Positions 19,380 to 28,138 of a stretch of 64,000 bases of DNA are shown here, one piece after another. The translations under genes and the position numbers were made by a program. Below the pieces are notes generated by a model that had not been told where the DNA came from, searched no databases, and was given only the letters and a program-made list of their open reading frames with translations. Location: assembly GCA_016714165.1 (NCBI GenBank), contig JADJNU010000001.1, positions 372,001 through 436,000 on the forward strand, in the 5' to 3' direction. Source of the DNA: Bdellovibrionales bacterium. GTDB taxonomy: Bacteria > Bdellovibrionota > Bdellovibrionia > Bdellovibrionales > UBA1609. Position 1 is the stretch's first letter. Every line of letters starts with the position of its first letter.

Positions 19380-20747
19380 TCAATAAAAATAAAGTTGGAA
19401 GAGGTGAGCGGCAATCCTTTTGGTGGCTCCTCCTTTTCGAATCACTTCATTTGCGATCTGCCTGCTGATGAGAGAATGATATTCCCGTGCTGAAAGCCAT
19501 CTCTCCAATTTTTGTTTCCATTGCTCAGGGGAATCTACAACCTCGACCATTTTTAAGCTTTCGGCGCCAGTGGGAGGTTTGCTGTTACCAACGTCGAAGT
19601 CGACGTCGACGTTAAAGGCCGGGATTTCCTTAAATTCGATGGCTTCACGGTTGTTGTGATGATGAGGGCCAACGAATGTGAGTGATCCAGAGCCCAATGG
19701 CTCCATCACACTGTGGACGGAGTTTCGAAACGAGCCGCCGACAAAAGCGAGCTGTCCCCAAGAATAGAGATCAGCCAAAATACCAACCTCGTCTATCAGG
19801 AGAACAGCATTTGGTGTCCACAGGTTCGCCTGAGAGTAGCGTAGTGATTGCAGGCCGAGCTCTGAAAGGCGATGTTCTAAATCCACAAGGTGCTTATTTG
19901 TGGGCTCATGTGGGGCAATCATCAGCCTCAGCTGGCCGCTCTCAACAAAGAGGCCGAGGCTAGCAAGAAGAACATCTTCATCTTCGGGCCAGGTCGACCC
20001 GGCAATGAGCACGGAGTCTCCTGGAGAAGGTTTAAGTTGCAGCTTGAGAGCAGCGTTGGGGTGAGCCAGACGAAAATGAACCTGATCATATCGAGTGTCT
20101 CCCGTAACATAATGTTTGCTATCAAGCTGACTGATTTGACTCAGGTCATCTTGGTCTTGTTGGCTGACCACATGAACTTCATCTAGAAGAGGAATGAGAA
20201 GTCGCAAGAGATGTTTGGGTAAAAAAGAATTCAGTTTTTTTTTAGAGAAGGTCGCACTAAAGAGGATCGAAGGAACTTGCGCTCTCCTGCACTGAAAGAG
20301 CAATTCTGGCCACAGGTCCGTGCGAGCAATCAAGAGAAGCCTTGGTTTCCACAGCTTAATAAAGCTTTGAGTGGCCGCCTGAGTGTCTAAGGGGAGCGGC
20401 TCAAGCCAGTCGACGCCTTTGGTGTTCACAATACTTTTAAAGTGGCTTGGAGAGAAGTAAGTGACCAGAATCGGAACATGAGGCTCACGCTCCTTCAGTT
20501 CGCGAATCAGGCTTTTGGCGTATTCGAATTCACCAGATGACGCGTGAATCCAAACTGGCCGGAGCTTTCCCATCCACTGAGGCTTTGGGCGCTTTGAGCT
20601 CTCTTGTCGAAGGCGAAAGCCCCTTCGCATTTTCGGTGAAAGCCAGAGTCCAAAAGTAAAAAGAAGGGTCAGCATCAGAGGGACGGCAATCCAGCGATAG
20701 AGCCACAAAAACAGAAGAAAAAGCGGACTGATTTTTTTTTTAATCAC
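19380..20747 (-). CDS. waaA: 3-deoxy-D-manno-octulosonic acid (KDO) transferase
   Basis: Adds KDO from CMP-KDO to lipid A, the first step of LPS core assembly, at the cytoplasmic face of the inner membrane. 455 residues with an N-terminal membrane anchor (PLMLTLLFTFGLWL) and the family core: HASSGEFEYAKSLI (the conserved catalytic-region Glu), YFSPSHFKSI, ARTDLWPELLFQ, VIAGSTWPEDE and AFVGGSFR, with the usual C-terminal GT30 donor site (E..GSGSLTFVGPHHHNN). It is slightly longer than the typical 420-430. The start is GTG 20747, which overlaps the stop of the heptosyltransferase gene by four bases (GTGA), so the two form an LPS-core operon read leftward. This is good evidence for a diderm with LPS. 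Confidence 0.9.
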   Translation of the reverse strand: MIKKKISPLFLLFLWLYRWIAVPLMLTLLFTFGLWLSPKMRRGFRLRQESSKRPKPQWMGKLRPVWIHASSGEFEYAKSLIRELKEREPHVPILVTYFSPSHFKSIVNTKGVDWLEPLPLDTQAATQSFIKLWKPRLLLIARTDLWPELLFQCRRAQVPSILFSATFSKKKLNSFLPKHLLRLLIPLLDEVHVVSQQDQDDLSQISQLDSKHYVTGDTRYDQVHFRLAHPNAALKLQLKPSPGDSVLIAGSTWPEDEDVLLASLGLFVESGQLRLMIAPHEPTNKHLVDLEHRLSELGLQSLRYSQANLWTPNAVLLIDEVGILADLYSWGQLAFVGGSFRNSVHSVMEPLGSGSLTFVGPHHHNNREAIEFKEIPAFNVDVDFDVGNSKPPTGAESLKMVEVVDSPEQWKQKLERWLSAREYHSLISRQIANEVIRKGGATKRIAAHLFQLYFY

Positions 20748-21799
20748 AGGAGAGACCCTCTCAAAGTGGTCGACACGAGCTGGGGAGAAATATCAACTAA
20801 ACACTTTTTATAAATAGATTGAGAACATTTTCCACGTCCATCTTTTGTGCAGGGTCGACAGGGGAGATCGATTTCGATCACTTTCGAATTTTTCCAGGAA
20901 GGAAAGCCAAAGGCCGTTGGGCCAATGAGAGCAAAAGTGGGCCTGTTCAAATAATCACTTAAATGGAGGACGCCCGTGTCTCCGCTGACGACAGCCTTTG
21001 CTTCTCGGATGAGCCGAGAGGTCTCGAGCCAAGAGAGCCTTCCCGCCAAATTGATCGTTCGATCCGGAAACATTTTCTGAATGACTGAGCAGAAGTCATC
21101 AGCCGGTCCTCCCACGACAATAAAAATGCGCTCTTCCATTTGACGAATGAGTTCAGCCCAGGACTCAATTGGCCAACGCTTCATTTCCCAGGCGGCCGAG
21201 GGCGCGACAACTATCGCTTCAGACAATTTTAGATTTGGGTGCTGAAAAGAAGTAAATAGATTTTCAGGAAGCTCGGGAAGTCGAAGATCACGTCCAAGGG
21301 ATTCTTGCCACTTGATATTCCATTTTTCCAGAGGCAGAACAAATGACTGGGAAGCGCGAAAGGGCCAAGGCAGAACCTTCCATCCAAGGCTTAAGAGGAA
21401 CCAGCGTTTGATTCGGTATTTTTTGCGCCTGAGAAATGAAGGCCCGCCAAAAAATGGAAATAATAAAATCCAAGATAAAAGGTGCGATCGCAGATTACAA
21501 TGAGCATCATAAACATGGGTATAGTTTTCAGACCTCATCTTTATTGCAAGTTTCCACAATCCGAGCCAGCCACTCTTTCTATCAAGACTCAAAATTCGAT
21601 GGACCCTTGGGTGAGAAGAAACAAGATCAGCTGAGTCATTTCTCACGGCCCAGTGAATTTCAGCTTGAGGAAAACCATTGGCTAAATGATCCGCCGCCGA
21701 AAAACACTGGACAATGTCTCCAAAGCTAGAGAAACGCAGAATCAGAATCTTTTTAATTGTCCTGTTCGAGAGAGGGGAGGTGGATTGGTTTGAATTCAT
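20744..21799 (-). CDS. LPS heptosyltransferase family (GT9)
   Basis: Transfers ADP-heptose to the LPS inner core or to another glycan. About 350 residues. The N-terminal ILILRFSSFGDIVQCFSAADHL is the GT9 signature, followed by VAPSAAWEMKRWP..W and IFIVVGGPADD, then the donor-binding ending NLAGRLSWLETSRLIREA, VSGDTGVLHLSDYLNRPTFALIG and PCRPC. I choose ATG 21799 because a longer frame from GTG 21862 reaches into the icd promoter region; neither has a strong ribosome site. It is four-base overlapped with waaA. Whether it is heptosyltransferase I, II or another GT9 cannot be told from sequence alone. Confidence 0.85.
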   Translation of the reverse strand: MNSNQSTSPLSNRTIKKILILRFSSFGDIVQCFSAADHLANGFPQAEIHWAVRNDSADLVSSHPRVHRILSLDRKSGWLGLWKLAIKMRSENYTHVYDAHCNLRSHLLSWILLFPFFGGPSFLRRKKYRIKRWFLLSLGWKVLPWPFRASQSFVLPLEKWNIKWQESLGRDLRLPELPENLFTSFQHPNLKLSEAIVVAPSAAWEMKRWPIESWAELIRQMEERIFIVVGGPADDFCSVIQKMFPDRTINLAGRLSWLETSRLIREAKAVVSGDTGVLHLSDYLNRPTFALIGPTAFGFPSWKNSKVIEIDLPCRPCTKDGRGKCSQSIYKKCLVDISPQLVSTTLRGSLL

Positions 21800-21854
21800 G
21801 CCGAGGACATTACCGCAAAATGAGGATCTGTCCAATAAAAGGTCAGGGGGGATG

Positions 21855-21883
21855 TTGACCACATAGGGACCTGGTGTCTAAAT
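21855..21883 (+). promoter_or_regulatory. Candidate promoter of icd
   Basis: TTGACC at 21855-21860 is close to the -35 consensus and CTAAAT at 21878-21883, 17 bases later, is a weak -10. It lies 36 bases before the icd start at 21919, which is preceded by GAAGGAG. Hexamer choice is by eye only. Confidence 0.35.
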
Positions 21884-21918
21884 AGGGAAATTGTGTTTCA
21901 TACCTGAAGGAGCCCTTT

Positions 21919-23259
21919 ATGTCTTCTGCATCTGCTGCGATCCCGAAGTTCAAGGACCTGACTCCGCCTCGAGAGGGAGGGACCATTGTTTTTTCGCAGG
22001 GTCGGTTCAGTGTTCCCGATCATCCCATTGTCCCATTTATCGAGGGAGATGGAACAGGTCCTGACATTTGGCGAGCCTCAAGAGCGGTTCTCGATGCGGC
22101 GGTGCAAAAATCATATCAGGGCAAGAAAAAGATTGCTTGGTTTGAAGTTTATGCTGGAGAGAAGGCTTTTAAGAAATATGGGGATTGGCTTCCTGAGGAT
22201 ACGATCGAGGCATTTCGCCACTATTTGGTTTCGATTAAGGGTCCCTTGACGACACCGATCGGTGAGGGGATGAGGTCTTTAAATGTGGCTATACGTCAAA
22301 TTCTGGATCTCTACGTCTGCTTGCGTCCTGTTTGCTATTTTGAAGGTGTTCCTTCTCCCGTAAAAAAACCCTCAGATGTGGACATGGTGATCTTCAGAGA
22401 GAACACCGAAGACATTTATGCAGGAATTGAATTTGCGCAAGGGACTGAGGACGTAAAAAAGGTTTTAAGTTTCTTGAAAGAGTCCTTCCCAGGATCTTAC
22501 AAAAAAATCCGATTTCCTGAAACCTGTGGGATTGGAATTAAACCTGTTTCCCGAGAGGGAACCGAGAGATTGGTTCGTTCGGCGATTGAATATGCCATCG
22601 CTCAGAAGAAGAAATCGGTGACCTTGGTTCATAAGGGCAATATCATGAAATACACCGAGGGCGGCTTTAGGAATTGGGGCTACGCTTTGGCTGAAAAGGA
22701 ATTCGGAGACCAAATCTATTCTTGGAACAAATGGGAGCAGACAAAAAAAGGCAAAGGGGAAGATGCGGCCAATGCGGAGCAATCCGAAGCTTTGGCGAGA
22801 GGAAAAATCCTGATTAAAGACGCGATTGCTGACATTGCGCTTCAGCAGGTATTGACCCGACCCAAAGAGTTTGATGTCATAGCGACGCTGAACCTCAACG
22901 GAGATTATCTTTCGGACGCCTTGGCGGCTCAGGTTGGAGGGATCGGAATTGCCCCTGGAGGAAATATCAATTACCAGACGGGTCATGCCGTTTTCGAAGC
23001 GACTCATGGAACGGCTCCAAAGTACGCGGATCAGGACAAGGTAAATCCCGGCTCGGTTATTCTTTCAGGAGAGATGCTTCTTCGTCATATTGGTTGGGAT
23101 GAGGCTGCTGATTTGGTGATATCCGGACTCGAAGGAGCGATTGGAGCCAAAACGGTGACCTATGACTTTGCTCGTCTCATGACAATGGAGGGAGCAAAGG
23201 GTGTTAAAGAAATCAGTTGTTCTCAATTTGGCGAGGCCGTCATCAGTCACATGAGCTAA
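21919..23259 (+). CDS. icd: Isocitrate dehydrogenase, NADP-type
   Basis: Oxidative decarboxylation of isocitrate to 2-oxoglutarate in the TCA cycle, cytoplasmic. 446 residues, slightly longer than the E. coli enzyme. It shows the isocitrate/isopropylmalate dehydrogenase signatures: VPFIEGDGTGPDIW, the substrate loop KGPLTTPIGEGMRSLNVAIRQ, LDLYVCLRPVCYFEGVPSPVK, FRENTEDIYAGIEF, HKGNIMKYTEG, NLNGDYLSDALAAQVGGIG and FEATHGTAPKYA. The Ser in EGMRSLN is the phosphorylation site known from E. coli. The start ATG 21919 follows GAAGGAG at about seven bases. It is a single-gene unit between the leftward LPS genes and a convergent HAD gene, with a probable own promoter. Assignment is secure. Confidence 0.95.
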   Translation: MSSASAAIPKFKDLTPPREGGTIVFSQGRFSVPDHPIVPFIEGDGTGPDIWRASRAVLDAAVQKSYQGKKKIAWFEVYAGEKAFKKYGDWLPEDTIEAFRHYLVSIKGPLTTPIGEGMRSLNVAIRQILDLYVCLRPVCYFEGVPSPVKKPSDVDMVIFRENTEDIYAGIEFAQGTEDVKKVLSFLKESFPGSYKKIRFPETCGIGIKPVSREGTERLVRSAIEYAIAQKKKSVTLVHKGNIMKYTEGGFRNWGYALAEKEFGDQIYSWNKWEQTKKGKGEDAANAEQSEALARGKILIKDAIADIALQQVLTRPKEFDVIATLNLNGDYLSDALAAQVGGIGIAPGGNINYQTGHAVFEATHGTAPKYADQDKVNPGSVILSGEMLLRHIGWDEAADLVISGLEGAIGAKTVTYDFARLMTMEGAKGVKEISCSQFGEAVISHMS

Positions 23260-23310
23260 GTGTGTGCTTGGTATCGAGTCATATGAGACTTGATTTCGAG
23301 CCACTCGAGA

Positions 23311-23925
23311 TTAGGCATACCCAAGAACGCCGAGTTGTCGCAGTTGGTGTTTCAGGCTGAGCGGATTGTGATAGTGAAGAGCAAGGAAATTGAGATCCAA
23401 GGCCGATTTTACGTTGTCTAGATTGTCATCGATAAAAAGACACTGCTCGGCCCTGAGTTGGAATTGGTTGAGCAGGCGGTGAAATATTTCGGGATCAGGT
23501 TTTATGACTTTTTCTTTTCCGGAGAGAATGACCCCGTCAAACTCTTTAAGAAAATCAAAACGTTCCTCCGCAATGGGAAATGTTTGATTTGACAAATTGC
23601 TGAGAGCGTAGGTTTTGTAATCGCTGTGGCTTTTGAAATAGCGAAAAATTTCTACAACGGCTGAAATTTCTCCTTTTAACATTTGTGGCCATCTCTCCCA
23701 GTACATTTGAATTTCTCTGGCGTATTGAGGGTATTCTAAGCAGCGCTCAGAAATAGCAACCTGAAATGAAAGTCCCGCATCAAGCCGTAGGTTCCACTCG
23801 GGAGAGCAAACGTATTGGAGAAAATACTCCATTTCGTCTTCTGATTTAAAGACTTCGCGGTAAAGGTAGCGAGGGTTCCAGTCAACCAGGACGCCCCCAA
23901 GATCAAAAATGATATTACAGACCAT
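23311..23925 (-). CDS. HAD-superfamily hydrolase, subfamily IA
   Basis: About 204 residues, a soluble phosphatase-like protein. The N-terminal NIIFDLGGVLVDWNPRYLY holds the nucleophile Asp in the FDLGGVL form used by many HAD-IA members. Motif II is YALSNLSNQTF, the Lys of motif III lies in GKEKVIKPDPEIF, and motif IV is CLFIDDNLDNVKSA. I start at ATG 23925, right before MVCNIIFD, rather than at 23961, because the extra N-terminal residues (MAQTNTGDRIQT) are not part of the family. It is convergent with icd. The substrate cannot be predicted, but this type includes small sugar-phosphate and phosphoglycolate-type phosphatases. Confidence 0.85.
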   Translation of the reverse strand: MVCNIIFDLGGVLVDWNPRYLYREVFKSEDEMEYFLQYVCSPEWNLRLDAGLSFQVAISERCLEYPQYAREIQMYWERWPQMLKGEISAVVEIFRYFKSHSDYKTYALSNLSNQTFPIAEERFDFLKEFDGVILSGKEKVIKPDPEIFHRLLNQFQLRAEQCLFIDDNLDNVKSALDLNFLALHYHNPLSLKHQLRQLGVLGYA

Positions 23926-24063
23926 GGTCTGGATCCTATCACCTGTATTGGTTTGGGCCAAGAATCCAGAGTAAAAAGCGCTCAGAGAATTATCGCAGCG
24001 TTCTATTGCGCATCTCTTCTCCTGCTTTGGTCCAGATTCTTCATCAACATTTTATTAAGGTCT

Positions 24064-24094
24064 TTGAAGTACCGAATTAGCATTCAAGTAGAAT
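24064..24094 (+). promoter_or_regulatory. Candidate promoter of the PEGA/Mot operon
   Basis: TTGAAG at 24064-24069 and TAGAAT at 24089-24094 resemble -35 and -10 hexamers, but the spacer of 19 bases is long. The site lies 70 bases before the first gene at 24164, the most likely place for the promoter of the five-gene operon that follows. Low confidence. Confidence 0.25.
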
Positions 24095-24163
24095 AGCTAG
24101 AAAAAACCGGGAGACAGAAACAATCAAGCCAGGCTCGCGAGAGCCAAGGGTAGCTGAAGAAAA

Positions 24164-24828
24164 GTGAAAAATGCGATGCACAAGATAAAGTCTTTAAACC
24201 TCAATTTTATCTTAGAACTAGCAAAGATCGGTTTGGCTTTTGCTTGGATCTTATTGTCAGGTTGTACAACGAGCATGTTGACGGTGCAGACCTCGCCCGA
24301 AGGGGCCGATGTGTACGTCGTCTATCCGGGACAGCAGCCCTCTCGCCTGGGCAAGACTCCGTTGAGCATGGACAGTTATCCTCTCTCATCTCAGCCAGGG
24401 ATTCGATAAAATTGATTGTCGAGAAAGAGGGATTTCGCGCCGAGCATTACTTGGTTCCAAAGACTGTCTTTGCTGCGAGTATTCGTCTTGATATTGAAAT
24501 GAGAGAAAGCAAATTGCCGGCAGCTTGTACGGATCAGGACGCAGCCGTCGAAGAAGTCGCTCGATCGGTGGCTCAGGCTCAGTCTCATATCCAGGCAAAA
24601 ATGTACGATAACGCACTTCGAATTTTGAAAAATCTCAATGATAAATTCCCGAACTCCAGCGTTGTTTACGACCTTATGGGGAACACTCATTATCTGATGA
24701 AAGACTTGGAGAAGGCCCTGATCTCGTATGAAAAATCGCTGAGGCTCAGCCCAAACAATAGCGAAACACAAAGAATGGTGGTTAAGTTGAAACAGATATA
24801 TTCCATTCGCTCTCCGGCGGGTAATTAG
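24164..24828 (+). CDS. PEGA-domain and TPR lipoprotein (one frameshift)
   Basis: First gene of the Mot operon, about 221 residues after repairing one frameshift. The signal peptide ends in LLSGC, a lipobox. Next is a PEGA domain (LTVQTSPEGADVYVVYPG then GKTPLSMDSYPL), a small beta fold found in many surface or secretion proteins. The C-terminal half is one or two TPR units (MYDNALRILKNLNDKFPNS, LMGNTHYLMKDLEKALISY). A missing base near 24385-24395, in the CTCTCTC tract, joins the halves through ISARDSIKLIVEKEGF, which fits PEGA sequence. GTG 24164 or ATG 24176 may be the start. It ends two bases before motA. Probably an outer-membrane-anchored scaffold for the motor; the role is inferred. Confidence 0.7.
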
Positions 24829-24830
24829 CC

Positions 24831-25627
24831 ATGTTTTACCTGGTTGGACTCATTATAGCAACTTCCAGTGTGGTGGCAGTTGTTGTTCATCTTCAGCAGG
24901 CCTACAATAGCTATTGGGACTTTGTGGCTTTTGCGATGGTGTTGGGTGGAACCATGGCCGTCGCAACAATTATTGCGCCCTGGGATATCTACCGCGATTT
25001 TGCACGAAATCTGAAGAGGTTGTTCGTCTATGTGGCACCATCTCAGAGAGAATTTTTACAACTCTGTCTAGATATTATTTCCAAACATAAAAATGGTCTA
25101 AAAGATTTCAAGGTTGATCCGTCACGTCTCGAGCAGAGAATTCTTCGCGATGGGTTCGAATTGATCTCTCTTGGATTTAATCCAGATAAAATTGAAATCA
25201 TTTTAAAGGAAAGAGTCTATCAAGCAAATGAGCGAAATTTTAGGGTGAGCGCGATTGTCCGTTCATTGGCAAAATATCCTCCAGCATTTGGACTTGCTGG
25301 TACGGTCTTTGGACTGGTGCATCTGATGCGCGGGGTTTCAGAGGGAATGAACGCAAAGGAGACGGGCATTCGGATGGCGATTGCCCTCGACGCAACACTT
25401 TACGGACTGATGGTCGCCAACCTGTTCGTGAATCCAGCGGGGAGTTAATGAATAGGTTTGCGAAGATGGACGAAGTCCTTGCAGAAATTGCGATTCAGGC
25501 CGTTCTTTTGGCGGCAGACGGCACTCCCGTTCTAGAGGCGCAGGAAATGTTAAATTCTTTTGTTGATACGGATCAGAGAATCGACTTGACCGCAATTACC
25601 GAATTTCCGAGCGCAGGCGCTGCGTGA
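24831..25627 (+). CDS. motA: MotA-family stator protein (one frameshift near the C-terminus)
   Basis: Proton-conducting stator subunit of the MotA/TolQ/ExbB superfamily, about 265 residues when repaired, close to the usual MotA size. Four membrane segments are visible: FYLVGLIIATSSVVAVVV, DFVAFAMVLGGTMAVATII, YPPAFGLAGTVFGLVHLM and ATLYGLMVANLFVNP. The PPAFGLAGTVFGLV segment, with the conserved Pro, is MotA-like, as is the ALDATLYG motif. The frame stops at GS after NPAG; one more G in the run 25439-25442 gives NPAGELMNRFAKMDEVLAEI, the expected MotA cytoplasmic tail, through to TGA 25627. It is followed by motB 19 bases on. No strong ribosome site was found before ATG 24831. Confidence 0.85.
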
Positions 25628-25646
25628 AAGCAGAACAGAAGGAGAT

Positions 25647-26375
25647 ATGAGAGCAATCAGTCGCAATTTACATAGAGCTCACGAAGAAATTGACACGGAG
25701 GGGACGTGGGCGATCAGTTATGGTGATATGGTGACCCTACTTTTGAGCTTCTTTGTTCTTTATTTTACCGTGGATCAAAAGGCCGATCAAGCACAACACC
25801 TTCAAGAATCCCTGATGGCAAGTTTAAAAAGTCTTTCTGACAAGGACAAGCCCATCGATAAGAGTTCCTATAAGTTGCATATTGGAGAGGAAAAATCGAC
25901 AGAAATTGACCAAAAAATAATTGATCAATTGGGCGCCAAAGTTCATCAGGTGGGACAGAAAATTATTATCGAATTTCCCGGTGTTTCCTTTTTTGATATT
26001 GGAAAAATTGATTTGCGGTCAGAGGGTATCAGGATGCTGAGCGACTTTGTGACGGCCTATCTTCCTTTTGCGGGGAAATACAGCCTGGGCGTTCACTCCT
26101 TTACGGACACTCGACAGGTATTGAGAACAAAAAATCGGCGATTCAATGATAACCTTGAACTCTCGGCCTTGCGGTCGGTCGCTGCGATGAGGATCCTGCA
26201 GTCGAGGGGAATTCCCCTTAATGCCATGAGGATCAGCGGATTGGGTGAATTGGAGGTCACTTCGGAGGAACTCAAGGCCTCGGGTGTCAATTTCTTGAGT
26301 GGAGACCCCAGAGACCTCGCTCGAAAGGTCGTATTGGTTGTTGAGCCTGCCGTCGAACGTGGAGGTAAGGGGTGA
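25647..26375 (+). CDS. motB: MotB-family stator protein with OmpA-like domain
   Basis: 242 residues. A short cytoplasmic start leads into one membrane helix, GTWAISYGDMVTLLLSFFVLYF, which holds the essential proton-binding Asp (residue 27) of MotB. A periplasmic linker and an OmpA/MotB peptidoglycan-binding fold follow (IIIEFPGVSFFDIGKIDL, then LGVHSFTDTRQVLRTKNRRFNDNLELSALRS). This domain normally anchors the stator to the cell wall. ATG 25647 has AAGGAG closely upstream. Its stop overlaps the next gene start by four bases (GTGA), so the FliF/FliG-like gene is tightly coupled to the stator. Overall this is a complete stator pair placed outside any flagellar locus in this window. Confidence 0.9.
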   Translation: MRAISRNLHRAHEEIDTEGTWAISYGDMVTLLLSFFVLYFTVDQKADQAQHLQESLMASLKSLSDKDKPIDKSSYKLHIGEEKSTEIDQKIIDQLGAKVHQVGQKIIIEFPGVSFFDIGKIDLRSEGIRMLSDFVTAYLPFAGKYSLGVHSFTDTRQVLRTKNRRFNDNLELSALRSVAAMRILQSRGIPLNAMRISGLGELEVTSEELKASGVNFLSGDPRDLARKVVLVVEPAVERGGKG

Positions 26376-28138
26376 AAAAATCAGTTGTCGCATCATTTCT
26401 CTTGTCGTCTCTTTTGCCTCTTGCAGTGATGATTCCGTCGGGCGTTTGGGCTCAGAATGACACTCGTCACCCGCGGGTGGCTGAGCTGGAAGATCAGTAC
26501 AAACGACAAGCGATGGATTTTCTGAAATCTCGATTTCCTCATCTGCCATTTTCAGTTGTTGTCAGTATTGACCCTCTGAGGCGAGTTTCGGCTGACAATT
26601 ATCAGGCGAAACAAGAGGCTTTGCCGTATTATTTACTACAAGATGAAGAGATTCGGGATGAGTGGGATGATCCCAACGCGACTTTGTATGTGTTGAGCAG
26701 ACGAATTAAATCTGTTCAGGTTTCTGTTTCAGTGCCCTCATCGGTCGCTGATGAGGAACTTTCCGAAATCAAAGAGACTCTCATTTCTTCTTTGAGACTT
26801 GTTCCAGCCAGAGATAAGATAGAGATTTTGAAGCGTTCCTGGTCAGGACTGCCGAATTTTTCAGTTTATGCAGGAATTGGTTTGGCAGCGATCCTTATCT
26901 TTCTTCTCGGACTTTATGCGATCACCCGTATGTCCTTGCGTCGAATGACTCGTTCTTTTAGCGAGTTGCAGACGTCTTTGGGGTCAAAAAACAGTCAAGC
27001 TTCTGTGAGTCCTCCGCCCGTGGTGTCTATGGCAGATGAAAATAAGAATAGCGGAATGGGTGGCGGTGAATTTCGCTTTACGGATCCGATTAAGATCAGA
27101 GAAGTCATCGCTGGTCGAGTGCATGAGTTACTCTATTCTGATGAGTTTCCTCGTCTCGAGGATATTGTAAATTTGGATCGGTTTGCACAGAATGACTCTC
27201 GTTCCACCGGAGCACTGATTTCTGAATTTCCTCTCGATATGCAACGTCGGTTATTTTCTCTTGGAAGGGGAGAATACTGGATGGAGGCCTTTATCGAACC
27301 AGGAGAATTGGTTCCCCAGTGTTTGGAAATTCTTGAACGTCTCTGTCGAGTTCAAAAATCAAAAAGAGGGAAGGAATGGGAAGCCTTGCTGATACAAATT
27401 TGGCGAATGGATGAGTTAACTAGAGTGAGATTTCTACGGACAATTGAGCAAGAGGAATCGATGGCCATCGTTCATTCGATGCCAAAAAATGTTTCGGTTC
27501 CAACGGCCCGTCAGGCCTTTCCTGGAAGTTGGGGTGCCGTCTTAGATCCTCAATTTCGTCCCACTAAGGTTACTGTGGAGCGAATCAAGAAAATCGGTGA
27601 AAAAGCGATGGAAATTTTACCTCCAGTTCCGTTTGAGATACTTGAAACATACAGGCAGGAAAAGGATCTCATTGCCTATCTCAATGTCTCTGACGTGGCG
27701 GCAGAGAGAGATATCTATCGAGCATCCCCAGAAACGGCAATGATTCATCGAATAAGACCTCCCTTTTATCGTGTTGTGCAAGATGATAAAGCTCATATGG
27801 AGCAATTTGTTAATATGATTAGCTTAGACGATTGGGCTTTGGCTCTGTTTAACGTGAATCGAAGTGAAAGAGCAAATATAGATCGGCATTTTTCAAATAA
27901 GCAGAAATTCATTTTTATTGAAAAACTGAAAGCCCTTGATTCAAGAAACCCTGAGCTTCGTCAGATAGGATTGATCAGGGAGAGGATAGCCAGGAGCTAT
28001 GCGGAGTACATGAAGGGGTTAAGTCTCAATCAAAAAGCTGTGGATGTCGAGAGAGCTCAGGAGAATGAGCCTGACTCTCAGGTTGAATCTGATAACGAGC
28101 AGAATGACAGTGGAGATACAGAAGAGAATGTCGCCTAA
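26372..28138 (+). CDS. FliF/FliG-like hybrid membrane protein, putative non-flagellar rotor
   Basis: 588 residues. A signal peptide (1-27, ending GVWAQND) opens a periplasmic region. Its end (residues 114-157, VQVSVSVPSSVADEELSEI to PARDKIEILKRSW) resembles the last periplasmic segment of the MS-ring protein FliF, before one membrane helix (about 163-185). The cytoplasmic part ends with residues 463-548, which match the FliG C-terminal domain in order: QDDKAHMEQFVNMISLDDWA, LALFNVNRSER, then RHFSNKQKFIFIEKLKALD, where the FliG torque helix lies. A middle FliG-M-like segment is at 280-325. The tail is acidic. GTG 26372 overlaps motB. Together this suggests one protein combining ring and switch functions. 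Similarity is by eye; structure prediction is needed. Function inferred. Confidence 0.55.
   Translation: MKKSVVASFLLSSLLPLAVMIPSGVWAQNDTRHPRVAELEDQYKRQAMDFLKSRFPHLPFSVVVSIDPLRRVSADNYQAKQEALPYYLLQDEEIRDEWDDPNATLYVLSRRIKSVQVSVSVPSSVADEELSEIKETLISSLRLVPARDKIEILKRSWSGLPNFSVYAGIGLAAILIFLLGLYAITRMSLRRMTRSFSELQTSLGSKNSQASVSPPPVVSMADENKNSGMGGGEFRFTDPIKIREVIAGRVHELLYSDEFPRLEDIVNLDRFAQNDSRSTGALISEFPLDMQRRLFSLGRGEYWMEAFIEPGELVPQCLEILERLCRVQKSKRGKEWEALLIQIWRMDELTRVRFLRTIEQEESMAIVHSMPKNVSVPTARQAFPGSWGAVLDPQFRPTKVTVERIKKIGEKAMEILPPVPFEILETYRQEKDLIAYLNVSDVAAERDIYRASPETAMIHRIRPPFYRVVQDDKAHMEQFVNMISLDDWALALFNVNRSERANIDRHFSNKQKFIFIEKLKALDSRNPELRQIGLIRERIARSYAEYMKGLSLNQKAVDVERAQENEPDSQVESDNEQNDSGDTEENVA

Noticed and set aside
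23285..23300. Short palindromic TCGAG/CTCGA sequence after icd
   Set aside because: A five-base stem with a three-base loop and no T tract is common by chance.
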